Positions 24,449 through 32,733 of a stretch of 64,000 nucleotides of DNA are shown piece by piece. Origin of the DNA: an uncultured Candidatus Melainabacteria bacterium (lineage in GTDB: Bacteria; Cyanobacteriota; Vampirovibrionia; Gastranaerophilales; Gastranaerophilaceae); the NCBI GenBank assembly GCA_934675685.1, contig CAKURL010000003.1, positions 5,118-69,117 of the forward strand, given 5' to 3'. The position numbers were made by a program, and so were the translations under genes. The notes below the pieces were generated by a model that did not search any database, was not told where the DNA came from, and was given only the letters and a program-made list of their open reading frames with translations. Each line of letters starts with the position of its first letter. The stretch's first letter is position 1.

Positions 24449-25442
24449 ATTTTTCCCAGTCACTATCGATGATTTTTCTTGGGTTGTTTTTTAATCTATT
24501 TGGGTCGATATAGTCTGATTTATATCTTTTGTTTTCGATTTCCAATTTTTCAAATAAATCGTCAAAATATTCTTTTGCGTTTTTAATTCCAATCAATTCA
24601 TAAATTTCTTTAATTCTTGATTTAACAAAGTCCACACCCCTTTGGTCGTTTAGAGTTTTTTCGTCAACATCTTTATTGTATTCGAGCAAGTTTCCAATAT
24701 TCAAAGCGACAGCGTGCCCGTGGGGGATTTTATATTTTGTTGTGATTGAATATGACATAGCGTGTGCTGCTGTTGTTCTTGAGATATTTATCGCTTTTCC
24801 GGCTAAATTTGAGGCTTTTGCCATATTAAAAGAAGATTTATCATCTCCATTTTGAACATAAGGAATTATGTTGTCCTTGCAAAGCTCCATCGCAAGGCGC
24901 GCATATTCTCTGCTTTCTTTTGTGGATTTACAAGCAAAATAAGACTCAATAGCTTGGCAATATGCGTCAAGCGAAGTGCAAGCTTTTAGGTATTTTGGGT
25001 TTTTTTCAACTAAGCTAGAATCCACAATTGCAACATCAGGCAAGATTTTAACATCGTCGAGCGATTGTTTTTTTTGGTTTTCGTAGTAAACCGCAAATTG
25101 CGTAGCTTCAGACCCTGTGCCACAAGTGGTTGGAATTGCAATCAAGGGCACATCTAAAGCTTTTTTGAAGCGATAGATTTTTGCAAAGTCGATGACACTT
25201 CCGCCCCCGATTGCGATTATGAAATTAGGCTTAAAGTCAATAACTCCAATAGCTTTTTCGATTTCTTCGATTTTTGGGTTTGTTGAAAAGTCATTATAAA
25301 AATAAGGCGAGACTAAAGCGCTTTTTACATAATCTTCTATTAATTCAAAAGATTTTTTCCCAGTGAAAACAAGGGGGTTGTCTTTGTATTTTTGAAGGTT
25401 TTCAATGGCTCCTTTATAAATATATTCAACCTTATCAGCCAT
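24435..25442 (-). CDS. Iron-containing alcohol dehydrogenase, probable phosphonoacetaldehyde reductase
   Basis: The 335-residue group III alcohol dehydrogenase has the cofactor loop GGGSVIDFAK (79-88), IPTTCGTGSEAT (103-114), and metal ligands in SLDAYCQAIE (Asp159), TTAAHAMSY (His227) and IPHGHAV (His241). Family members in phosphonate clusters reduce phosphonoacetaldehyde to 2-hydroxyethylphosphonate with NAD(P)H. That assignment rests on position: it overlaps the phosphonopyruvate decarboxylase gene by 8 bp, and no AEP transaminase is nearby. The 3' end overlaps the FrhB-fusion gene by 14 bp. Confidence 0.82.
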   Translation of the reverse strand: MADKVEYIYKGAIENLQKYKDNPLVFTGKKSFELIEDYVKSALVSPYFYNDFSTNPKIEEIEKAIGVIDFKPNFIIAIGGGSVIDFAKIYRFKKALDVPLIAIPTTCGTGSEATQFAVYYENQKKQSLDDVKILPDVAIVDSSLVEKNPKYLKACTSLDAYCQAIESYFACKSTKESREYARLAMELCKDNIIPYVQNGDDKSSFNMAKASNLAGKAINISRTTAAHAMSYSITTKYKIPHGHAVALNIGNLLEYNKDVDEKTLNDQRGVDFVKSRIKEIYELIGIKNAKEYFDDLFEKLEIENKRYKSDYIDPNRLKNNPRKIIDSDWEKYANN

Positions 25443-26520
25443 TTAACATCTCCATAAAAGCGATTTTGTTTTCTTTTGGGCTTTCTTTTGGCCTGCCCAA
25501 GTCCTCTCTTGCTCCGCAATTGACTTTTATTTCAAGCAAAGCTGTTTCTTTTAAATCGGCAAATTTTGGAAGAATGCGCTCTAGCTCTTCTTTGTTTTTT
25601 GCTTCAAAGGTGATATCATATAAATTTTTAAAATCTACCATGCCAGATACCGTAGGCTGCGCCCCTACTGAATCATGGGCATAGTTATTAAAAACTATAT
25701 GTTTAAAATTCTTTAAATTTTTAGATTTAATCACAGGAACTGCACCATAATGCATTAAAAGCGCCCCGTCGCCATCAAAGCAATAGATATCTTTTTCGGG
25801 CTTTTCTAAGGCAATCCCTAAAGCGATAGAGCTCGCATGGCCCATTGAGCCCACAGTTAAAAAGTCGTGAGAGTGCTCTTTTCTTGCTTCATAAAGTTCT
25901 CTTGAAGTGAAACCTGTAGTTGAAACTATAACAGAATCCTTTGGAATAACGTCTAAAATTGTCTTAATCGCTTCTTCTCTTCTCATTTCAAAGTTGTTTG
26001 TTCTTTTGTTGATTAAATTATACTTGTCAAAAGAATTTTTTCTAACCACAAGGGCAAATGGTTTGCTCTCTTTTTCCATATATGAAAAAGCTTCTTTAAG
26101 CTGATTTTCATAATTTTCGTCAAGCACGGAATACTTTATTCCCATCGTCTCTAAAAGCGCTAAGGTGAGCTTTCCTTGTTTTATGTGCTGCGGCTCGTCT
26201 TTTGTGTTTGGCTCTCCTCTCCAGCCAATTAAAAACAAAGCTGGAATTTTATAGACGTCTTCATCAAGAAGAGAAAGAATAGGGTTCACGCAATTTCCAA
26301 GGCCCGAATTTTGCATGTAAACTAAAGCAGGGCGCTTTGTCGCAAGATAATGTCCGCAAGCAAGAGCGACAGCATTTCCTTCGTTCGCGCAGATTGTGTG
26401 GTTTTTGGAGTGATCTGTCACATAAGCGCAAAAGTTTTTAAGAAGGCTATCAGGAACTCCGCAAAAGCAATCTATGCCGTTTTCAAACAAGATATCGTAA
26501 AAATGCTTAGTATCTATCAT
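25435..26520 (-). CDS. aepY: Phosphonopyruvate decarboxylase
   Basis: This 361-residue thiamine-diphosphate enzyme has a catalytic Glu in ANEGNA (Glu47), MQNSGLGNCVNPILSL, GWRGEP, GSMGHASSIALG and the ThDP/Mg motif FDGDGALLMHYG (248-259) ending near Asn278-279. These are family traits. It decarboxylates phosphonopyruvate to phosphonoacetaldehyde, the irreversible pull that makes C-P synthesis go forward. I start it at ATG 26520, which shares TAATG with the mutase stop, rather than at an earlier in-frame start. It also overlaps the dehydrogenase gene by 8 bp, so the three genes are coupled. Confidence 0.92.
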   Translation of the reverse strand: MIDTKHFYDILFENGIDCFCGVPDSLLKNFCAYVTDHSKNHTICANEGNAVALACGHYLATKRPALVYMQNSGLGNCVNPILSLLDEDVYKIPALFLIGWRGEPNTKDEPQHIKQGKLTLALLETMGIKYSVLDENYENQLKEAFSYMEKESKPFALVVRKNSFDKYNLINKRTNNFEMRREEAIKTILDVIPKDSVIVSTTGFTSRELYEARKEHSHDFLTVGSMGHASSIALGIALEKPEKDIYCFDGDGALLMHYGAVPVIKSKNLKNFKHIVFNNYAHDSVGAQPTVSGMVDFKNLYDITFEAKNKEELERILPKFADLKETALLEIKVNCGAREDLGRPKESPKENKIAFMEMLNG

Positions 26521-27836
26521 TAACAGCCCCCTGGGATTAATGTCAAGATTTCTTTGATTTTCATGCAATATTCGTCTGAAGCTTCTTTACATCTATGGTT
26601 TTCTAAAATGCTTTTTGCAGCATTTACCATAGCAGGATACGCTGCTCTTAAAAGATGGTTTGCATAAATTACAATATTTATGCCGTTTTCCACTAATTCT
26701 TCTTCTTTGACATCAGCATAAGAAGAAGGCACCACAACCAAAGGTTTTTTGTTTGGAAGTTTGTTATAGATTTTTGTAAATTCTTTGATTTCATCAAAAG
26801 TCTTTTGTCTTGAATGAATCATAATTCCATCTGCGCCTGCGTCAAGATAAGCTTTTGCGCGTATGATAGCGTCATCTAGCCCTTTTTCTAAAATGAGGCT
26901 TTCAATCCTCGCAAAAATCATGAAATTATCTGTGACTTGGGCTTGTTTTCCTGCTTGGATTTTAGCTGCAAAGTCCTCTGGAGAATCTTGCGTTTGCTCT
27001 ACTTCTGTTCCAAATAAAGAGTTTTTCTTGAGCCCTATTTTGTCTTCGATGATAATCGCAGAAACGCCTAGGCGCTCTAGGGTTTTAACTGTAAAAATAA
27101 AGTGCTCTTGAGGGCCTCCATTGTCTCCATCGTAAATTATCGGCTTTGTTGTGACTTCCAAGATGTCGTTTAAAGTAGACATTCTTGAAGTTGTGTCTAA
27201 ATAGCCGATGTCCGGTTTTGCTTGCGCTGTGGCTTGAGTTAAAGAAGAAATCCAAATGCCGTCGAATTCGACTTTGCGGCCATTTTGTTCGATTGATGTG
27301 TTTTCCACAATTAAGCCGCTCAATCCGTTATGCGCTTCGCAGATGGTTACAATGTCTTTGCTGTCTAAAAGTCTTTTTAGCCTGTGGCTTCTGATTTCAG
27401 GAGTGGTGCCCACTTCTTTTAAAGATTTATTTAAATTTGTTGAAGAAATACCTTTTGTATAAGGAATATCGATGACTTCGCCACCCCATTCTTTTAAGGT
27501 GTCTATTATTCTTTGGCGAGTTTTTGCTTGGACCCCTGTTTTCCAATCGTCACCATGGAGCACGTAGTCCGGTTTGATTTTTAATAAATTAGGTACATAG
27601 TCAAGAGTTTCTTGAGGGATAACTTGGCTCACCCCTTTTACGTTTTCGACGATTACTTTTCTTTGCTCAAATGTCATGTATGGTAAGCGCTTATAAGAAG
27701 CGATTGCTTTATCTGTGAGCAAGCCCACTATGATTTCGCCTTCGCCATTTTTTTCTATGATTTTTCTTGCTTCGTTGATAATGTTTAAATGCCCGGGGTG
27801 CAATAAATCTGCGCTCATACCTAAATAAATTTTCAT
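26520..27836 (-). CDS. aepX: Cytidylyltransferase-phosphoenolpyruvate mutase fusion
   Basis: From ATG 27836 (AGAGAGAG 7-8 nt upstream) there are 438 residues. Residues 1-~140 are a nucleotidyltransferase of the glycerol-3-phosphate/ethanolamine-phosphate cytidylyltransferase type: [11 protein letters not shown] (HxGH at 13-16) and KGISST (128-133). Residues ~150-435 are PEP mutase: [15 protein letters not shown] (235-241) and the diagnostic [10 protein letters not shown] (264-273), which separates mutases from isocitrate lyases. The mutase rearranges PEP to phosphonopyruvate, creating the C-P bond. The fused domain probably activates the downstream phosphonate with CTP. First gene of the coupled operon. 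Confidence 0.92.
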   Translation of the reverse strand: MKIYLGMSADLLHPGHLNIINEARKIIEKNGEGEIIVGLLTDKAIASYKRLPYMTFEQRKVIVENVKGVSQVIPQETLDYVPNLLKIKPDYVLHGDDWKTGVQAKTRQRIIDTLKEWGGEVIDIPYTKGISSTNLNKSLKEVGTTPEIRSHRLKRLLDSKDIVTICEAHNGLSGLIVENTSIEQNGRKVEFDGIWISSLTQATAQAKPDIGYLDTTSRMSTLNDILEVTTKPIIYDGDNGGPQEHFIFTVKTLERLGVSAIIIEDKIGLKKNSLFGTEVEQTQDSPEDFAAKIQAGKQAQVTDNFMIFARIESLILEKGLDDAIIRAKAYLDAGADGIMIHSRQKTFDEIKEFTKIYNKLPNKKPLVVVPSSYADVKEEELVENGINIVIYANHLLRAAYPAMVNAAKSILENHRCKEASDEYCMKIKEILTLIPGGC

Positions 27837-27864
27837 CGTCAAACTCTCTCTTTTTCTTGGAATA

Positions 27865-27870
27865 ATTATA
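27865..27870 (-). promoter_or_regulatory. Candidate -10 of the phosphonate operon
   Basis: On the minus strand TATAAT lies about 29 bp before the mutase ATG, predicting a leader of roughly 20 nt. A -35 is weak (a TTAACT-like hexamer too close). It sits in the short divergent gap shared with the GT2 gene. Confidence 0.45.
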
Positions 27871-27950
27871 TCATAAAGTTAATTAAGTATTTTTTGTGTT
27901 ACAATTGTTTAAAATCTTTTGTTTGGACTTTAGTATTAAGGATTGAATTT

Positions 27951-29354
27951 GTGGAGAAATTTTTTTCAATTATTATACCTATTTATAATTGTGAAAAGTA
28001 TTTGAATAAATGTTTAAATAGCGTGCTTTCGCAAACATTTTCTTCTTTTGAAGTCATTTGCGTAAACGATGGCTCTAAAGATAATTCTTTAAAAATTTTA
28101 AAAGAATATGAGGCAAAAGATAAAAGAATAAAAATCATAAACAAGAAAAATGAAGGCCAAGGAATAGCAAGAAACGTAGCTCTTGAAATGGCAGAAGGAA
28201 AATATGTCTTGTGCTTGGATTCTGATGATTGGCTTGAAGAAGGGGCGTTGAAAAAGCTTTTTCAAAAGCTTGAGAGCCTAAAACCTGATATTTTAATTTT
28301 TAATTATAAAAAATTTGATGAAACCACAAAAAAATCAAAAGAAATTTTTTATAACAAACCGTTTTATAAAAGGTTTGAAGAAAATCTTTTTTCAAAAGAA
28401 GAAGCAAAAGACATTCTTTTTTCTATTAATGCTTTGCCTTTTAAGGTCTATAGAAGGGAATTTTTAATAGAAAACGAAATAAAATATGCACCAACGCGCT
28501 TTATTGAAGACCATAGCTTTATGATAAAAGCTTTTCTTTTAGCGAATTCTTTTTGTTGTTTAAATGAATTTATCTCAAATTACAGAGTGCATTCAAACTC
28601 CACGACTTCTTTATCTTATAAACACATAGATACTTTTGAAAAAGTCTTTTATTTGTGCACAAATATTTTTGAAAAATATAAATTCGATGACGGCGCGCTT
28701 TTAGCTTCGTATTTGGAAAATCGAATGAAGCGCTTATGTTTTTATTTTTCTATAATGCCACTAGCTAAAAAGAAAAAATATTTTGATATGGCAAAAAGAA
28801 TTGTAAAATATATTGATAAAACTTATGGTGCACGTTTTTTAAAAACTATTTCTCATAAATTTATGTATAGACAATTTTTGGAAAATAGTTTTTTGGGTTT
28901 TGAATTGACAAGAATTCAAATAATGTTTAATATAAAAATATTCGATAAAGTGGAAAATATGGCAAATTATCTCGATTTATATAAAAAAATACATTTAGAT
29001 AGAATAATAAAAAATCTTGCAAAAAAATATAAAAATAAAAAAGTTGTGATTTATGGCGCAGGGATTATGGCAAGGGTTTTGTTCGAAAACTACGATTTAA
29101 AGGAACTTCCAATTATTGCCATTTGTGATAAAAGATTCAACGGAGACGAAAGCTTTTTTGGCTATAAAGCAATTTCTCCTAGTGCGCTTAAAGACTTAGA
29201 TTTTGATGTAGTTTTGGTGTTGTTAAAGCAACATCGAAAAATAAAAGAATATTTAAAATATGATTTATTGTTTGATTTAAAAAAAGAAGATTTTAAGGTT
29301 GAAAGTTTTTTAAAATTGCCATTTGGTGTTGCTTTAAAGGAGTTATTTTTTTAA
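27951..29354 (+). CDS. Glycosyltransferase family 2 with C-terminal Rossmann-like module
   Basis: I start this at GTG 27951 (AAGGA about 8 nt upstream), giving 467 residues beginning MEKFFSIIIPIYNCEKYL; an earlier TTG lies outside the family. The GT2 domain has VICVNDGSKDNS, YVLCLDSDDW (DxD) and RFIEDHSFMIKAF. The last ~95 residues hold KKVVIYGAGIMARVLFENY plus DVVLVLL, a nucleotide-binding-like module similar to the C-terminus of the 21938-24448 protein. It adds a sugar during surface glycan assembly. It is directly followed by a LicD gene and divergent from the phosphonate operon. Confidence 0.88.
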   Translation: MEKFFSIIIPIYNCEKYLNKCLNSVLSQTFSSFEVICVNDGSKDNSLKILKEYEAKDKRIKIINKKNEGQGIARNVALEMAEGKYVLCLDSDDWLEEGALKKLFQKLESLKPDILIFNYKKFDETTKKSKEIFYNKPFYKRFEENLFSKEEAKDILFSINALPFKVYRREFLIENEIKYAPTRFIEDHSFMIKAFLLANSFCCLNEFISNYRVHSNSTTSLSYKHIDTFEKVFYLCTNIFEKYKFDDGALLASYLENRMKRLCFYFSIMPLAKKKKYFDMAKRIVKYIDKTYGARFLKTISHKFMYRQFLENSFLGFELTRIQIMFNIKIFDKVENMANYLDLYKKIHLDRIIKNLAKKYKNKKVVIYGAGIMARVLFENYDLKELPIIAICDKRFNGDESFFGYKAISPSALKDLDFDVVLVLLKQHRKIKEYLKYDLLFDLKKEDFKVESFLKLPFGVALKELFF

Positions 29355-30425
29355 ATGAAAAAATATAAAGAATTATATAGTGAAAAATTAAATGAATTTA
29401 AAACTCTTTCTTCGAGCCTTGAAGCCACAAAACTAAAGCCCGCAAAAGGGGCGCTTCGAGATCATCAGCTTAAAATTTTTGAATTTGCAAAAAAGATGAT
29501 AAAAACATTTGATGAGCAAAAAATAAACTATTTTTTAGTAGGCGGAACCTTAATTGGTGCCATAAGGCATAAAGGCTTTGTGCCTTGGGACGATGATTTT
29601 GACCTTGGCATGATGAGAGATGATTATGATAAAATGCTCGAATTTTGCAAAAAAAATTATATTTCAATAGACCCAAAAGAAATTACATTCACCCCAAAAA
29701 ATAGAACTTATGTTTGGGCAAAATATTTAAAAAAATATCCAAATAAAATAATTTATTCTAAAACCCCTCATCATACCCAAATCCTTTGTGGAGAAGATAT
29801 TGAAAACTTTGTAAATATAGATGTTTTTCCCCATGACAACTATTCAAAAGATCTTGATATTGAAGAATATAATAGATATATGGAAGAAATTGCAGGAAAA
29901 AAATATACAATTGGAAGATATGATAAAGTTTTGGAATTTTTTGACTCCGAAAGGCTAAATAACCCTATTTTTGATAAATCCGGCCCAATAATTTTTTATG
30001 GATTGGATAACATTGATAATTATATTTTGTCAAGGACGGGCTTTTTTAGCTATGATATGATTTTTCCTTTGAAAAAAGCGAAGTTTGAAGATTTTGAAAT
30101 TTCTATTCAAAACAAACCTCTTGAATTTGCAAGTCTTCAATATAAAAATTTTATGGAAATGCCACAAGATATTGAAATCTCCCCTCATATCAAAAGAAGA
30201 GAAAATGATTTGTTGAAAAATAAAATTGTGAATTTTAAAAGCTTTTTGGTTGGAGTTTTGGCTAAAATTTGCTATAAAAACGCAAACGAAGAAAATATCT
30301 ACTTAAAACAATTTGTTTTAAGCGTCCTTAAAGAAGGGCTTTTAGAAAAAAAAGGCGAAGAAAAATATAAAGAACTTTTAGAAGAAATTAATCTAAAGCT
30401 CGAATTTCTAAAATCAATTTCTTAA
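29355..30425 (+). CDS. LicD-family phospho/phosphono-transferase
   Basis: This 356-residue LicD protein has the signature GGTLIGAIRHKGF then VPWDDDFDLGMMRDDY (63-91). It is clearly homologous to the N-terminal half of the 1787-3802 protein, sharing KLKPAKGALRDHQL near the start and PLKKAKFEDFEI later. LicD enzymes attach phosphocholine to glycans from CDP-choline. Here, next to a CT-PEP mutase fusion and with no choline uptake genes, a phosphonate headgroup is a plausible alternative cargo. The ATG follows the GT2 stop without a gap. The 3' end overlaps the convergent TagF-like gene by 12 bp. Confidence 0.85.
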   Translation: MKKYKELYSEKLNEFKTLSSSLEATKLKPAKGALRDHQLKIFEFAKKMIKTFDEQKINYFLVGGTLIGAIRHKGFVPWDDDFDLGMMRDDYDKMLEFCKKNYISIDPKEITFTPKNRTYVWAKYLKKYPNKIIYSKTPHHTQILCGEDIENFVNIDVFPHDNYSKDLDIEEYNRYMEEIAGKKYTIGRYDKVLEFFDSERLNNPIFDKSGPIIFYGLDNIDNYILSRTGFFSYDMIFPLKKAKFEDFEISIQNKPLEFASLQYKNFMEMPQDIEISPHIKRRENDLLKNKIVNFKSFLVGVLAKICYKNANEENIYLKQFVLSVLKEGLLEKKGEEKYKELLEEINLKLEFLKSIS

Positions 30426-31754
30426 AAACTTAGAAATTTCTTCAATGATTTTCGAAGAAGAATTTTCTTTTCCAAGCTCTAATTCTTCAAGGCAAGCTTG
30501 CCTTTCGGGCTTTTTATAATCATTTTTTTCAAAAATAAGAGAGTTTAAAATCTTTTCAAGCTCTTCTTTGTTTTTTGCTTGGTAATATGAATTAGAGATT
30601 TTTTGGACGCTTTCGTTAAATTCTGCCCCTTCTTTTGAAATCAAATGCACGCAAGGTTTTTTTGTAAATAAATACTCCGTTAAAAACGAGCCGCAATCTG
30701 TGATTAAAATAGACGATTTTTTAAGCAAAGGAATGTATGCTCCTGATAGAAAAACTTCCCCGATTTTTCCCCATCTATTAAAATATTCATCAACTTCTTT
30801 TTTGGACATAAAATTTGACGAAATCAAAAAATTGTATAACAAAGGGTGCGGTTTAAATACCCAATTTAGGTCTTTATTTTTAAAAGCAAAGTCTTGGATA
30901 AATTTTGCGCTCCAATCAAAAGTGGAAAGCCTGATGTTTTCTCCTGTCACGGACCAATGGGGTGCATAAATTATATATTTTTCTTCGTTTGGAGTTTTGT
31001 CTTTTAGAATTTCATCAATTTGAGGGTGACCCACAGAAATTAAATTCTTTCCTTCGTTTGGTATTTTTTTAGAAAACTCATCTTTAATGGATTCGTTTAA
31101 AACAAAATGCCCTGTGACATATTGATGGAAACGAAGTCCATATTCAAAAAACATCTTAGTTGTCGCAATGAAATATGGGACATAAAAAGTTAAAGCAAAT
31201 TTAGAGCAAACAACGGGCCCTTGGGAGGTTTCTACGTACCAAGGGTGCTGATATATTATTATATCGGGCTTTGGCTTCATTTTTTCAAAAGGAATAAATT
31301 TATCTTTTGAAATATCAAAAGCATATTTGACCTTTATATTTTTCTTTTTGAAAAATTCATAAGTTTCTTTAACATCTTTTTTTGTTTGATAATTGAAGTT
31401 TTCTTTTGAAGCAGCGCACTTTGTGGCAAAAACAATAGGCTCGAAGCGTTCGTCTTTTTCCATTTGCTCATATAAGCTTTGGCATTTCCATTTCGAAGGG
31501 TCGTAAACATAAAAAGCAACGTTGAGCTTTTCTTTTCGTTCTAATTTTTGTTTTAATTTTATTTTGACTTTTTTTTGATTTTTTTCAATATAATTTAAAT
31601 TTTTTTCGATTTTTGTGTCATATCCAAATTTCAAAATTTTTTCTTCAAGTTCTTTTGGAAAAAAACACTTGATAATCTTTGAAAGCCCTTCTGGGCTTGG
31701 GGTGCACAAGAAAAAAGTTTTAGCAAAAGATGTCATAACTTTTTTAAAATTCAT
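30414..31754 (-). CDS. CDP-glycerol glycerophosphotransferase family (TagB/TagF-like) protein
   Basis: The 446-residue protein has the family's C-terminal half: ISVGHPQIDEIL, YIIYAPHWSV, LNWVFKPHPLL, SSILITDCGSFLTEYLF and KPCVHLI. These are the UDP-/CDP-binding and polyol-phosphate transfer motifs of TagB/TagF-like enzymes. The N-terminus is amphipathic and Lys-rich, suitable for membrane association. Gram-negatives lack wall teichoic acid, so such proteins usually build phosphodiester-linked capsules or LPS substituents. Its location beside LicD parallels the fused LicD-TagF protein at 1787. Confidence 0.82.
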   Translation of the reverse strand: MNFKKVMTSFAKTFFLCTPSPEGLSKIIKCFFPKELEEKILKFGYDTKIEKNLNYIEKNQKKVKIKLKQKLERKEKLNVAFYVYDPSKWKCQSLYEQMEKDERFEPIVFATKCAASKENFNYQTKKDVKETYEFFKKKNIKVKYAFDISKDKFIPFEKMKPKPDIIIYQHPWYVETSQGPVVCSKFALTFYVPYFIATTKMFFEYGLRFHQYVTGHFVLNESIKDEFSKKIPNEGKNLISVGHPQIDEILKDKTPNEEKYIIYAPHWSVTGENIRLSTFDWSAKFIQDFAFKNKDLNWVFKPHPLLYNFLISSNFMSKKEVDEYFNRWGKIGEVFLSGAYIPLLKKSSILITDCGSFLTEYLFTKKPCVHLISKEGAEFNESVQKISNSYYQAKNKEELEKILNSLIFEKNDYKKPERQACLEELELGKENSSSKIIEEISKFLRN

Positions 31755-31836
31755 AAAACTTTTTTCCTTGTTTTCTCCTTGAATATTGTGGGCTAAAACT
31801 AAGCATTTGTCAAATTCAAGGCTGAATTATTAAAAA

Positions 31837-32607
31837 TTACATATTTAAAACACGCTCTACGTTTTTAATGGGTAAATATAAGAAGGCGCTTTTTGGGCCG
31901 GTGTAATGACCTGTTTTTTCTAGGTTTTTCATGCCTTCTTCGATTTCTTTTTGAATTTTTTTAGTTGGGCATTTGAAGCCTAATTTATAATAAAAAGGAA
32001 TTGGAGTCCCTTTTGAGCGGTCTATTGTTGTGGCTTCTAGGGCTATTTTTCCTTTTAAACCTAATTCTTTGCTTAATTCTGCTACTTTTTTGACTGCTTC
32101 TGTGCCAGAGCCCGAGCCTTCTCCCGTTAAATGGCTGATATAAAGACAATGTGCTTTTCCATTAAAGTCTAAATATTCTTTTGGAAAATCGCTTGTTTCT
32201 CTTCTATCAAAGTGCCTTTCAAAGCAGCGCAAATTTGCTTTTTTTCCTTGAATATCGACTTTTATTGTATAAAGTTCGCCATAAGATTCAATGTTCACGA
32301 TAGGCTTTTTTGAAATAGTTTTTTGTGAAATTTGAATAGATTCTTTTTCGGCTTCAAAGGGCAGTTGCTCTCCTTTTTTTAGCTTTTCTTTTTGTTTTGA
32401 AAAAGGGGCAAAAATGCTCAAGAAAGAAAGCTTTTGCCTTGTTTTAAGCGCGTTATGGTCTTGTTTTTCTTTGTTTTTGCGTGATAAAATTACCTCGTCA
32501 ATTTTTTCGGAGGGAAAATGATGTGCCTTAAAGGAAATTTGGCTTTGAGCTTGCTTTTTTGGAGTTCTTAAAAGGCTGTTATTAATGTTATTTAATGCTA
32601 TTGGCAT
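31837..32607 (-). CDS. GNAT-like acetyltransferase-fold protein with SFKA N-terminal motif
   Basis: The 256-residue protein starts with a Ser/Asn/Lys-rich segment containing ISFKA (24-28), then a Lys-rich linker. From about residue 105 the pattern fits a GNAT fold: YLDFNGKAHCLYISHL, the acetyl-CoA loop-like GEGSGSGTEAV, KIALEAT and a terminal IPFYYKLGFKC. A catalytic function is likely but the substrate is unknown. It stands alone between the TagF-like gene and dapL, with a terminator upstream. In my recollection short SFK-type motifs are common at protein N-termini in this lineage; that is not checked here. Confidence 0.6.
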   Translation of the reverse strand: MPIALNNINNSLLRTPKKQAQSQISFKAHHFPSEKIDEVILSRKNKEKQDHNALKTRQKLSFLSIFAPFSKQKEKLKKGEQLPFEAEKESIQISQKTISKKPIVNIESYGELYTIKVDIQGKKANLRCFERHFDRRETSDFPKEYLDFNGKAHCLYISHLTGEGSGSGTEAVKKVAELSKELGLKGKIALEATTIDRSKGTPIPFYYKLGFKCPTKKIQKEIEEGMKNLEKTGHYTGPKSAFLYLPIKNVERVLNM

Positions 32608-32688
32608 TTTGACCTTTATAATCTAAAATTAAATTCGCGCGAATAGTTTAATTATATAATGCTTCTAAATAAAATTTTTTGCTTGAAA

Positions 32689-32716
32689 AAAGCCGCAAAA
32701 AAAATATTGCGGCTTT
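32689..32716 (-). terminator. Intrinsic terminator of dapL
   Basis: AAAGCCGCAA/TTGCGGCTTT arms (32689-32698, 32707-32716) give, on the minus strand, a strong stem followed by a T run, 18 bp past the dapL stop. Confidence 0.88.
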
Positions 32717-32733
32717 AGTGTAAATTTAAAATG

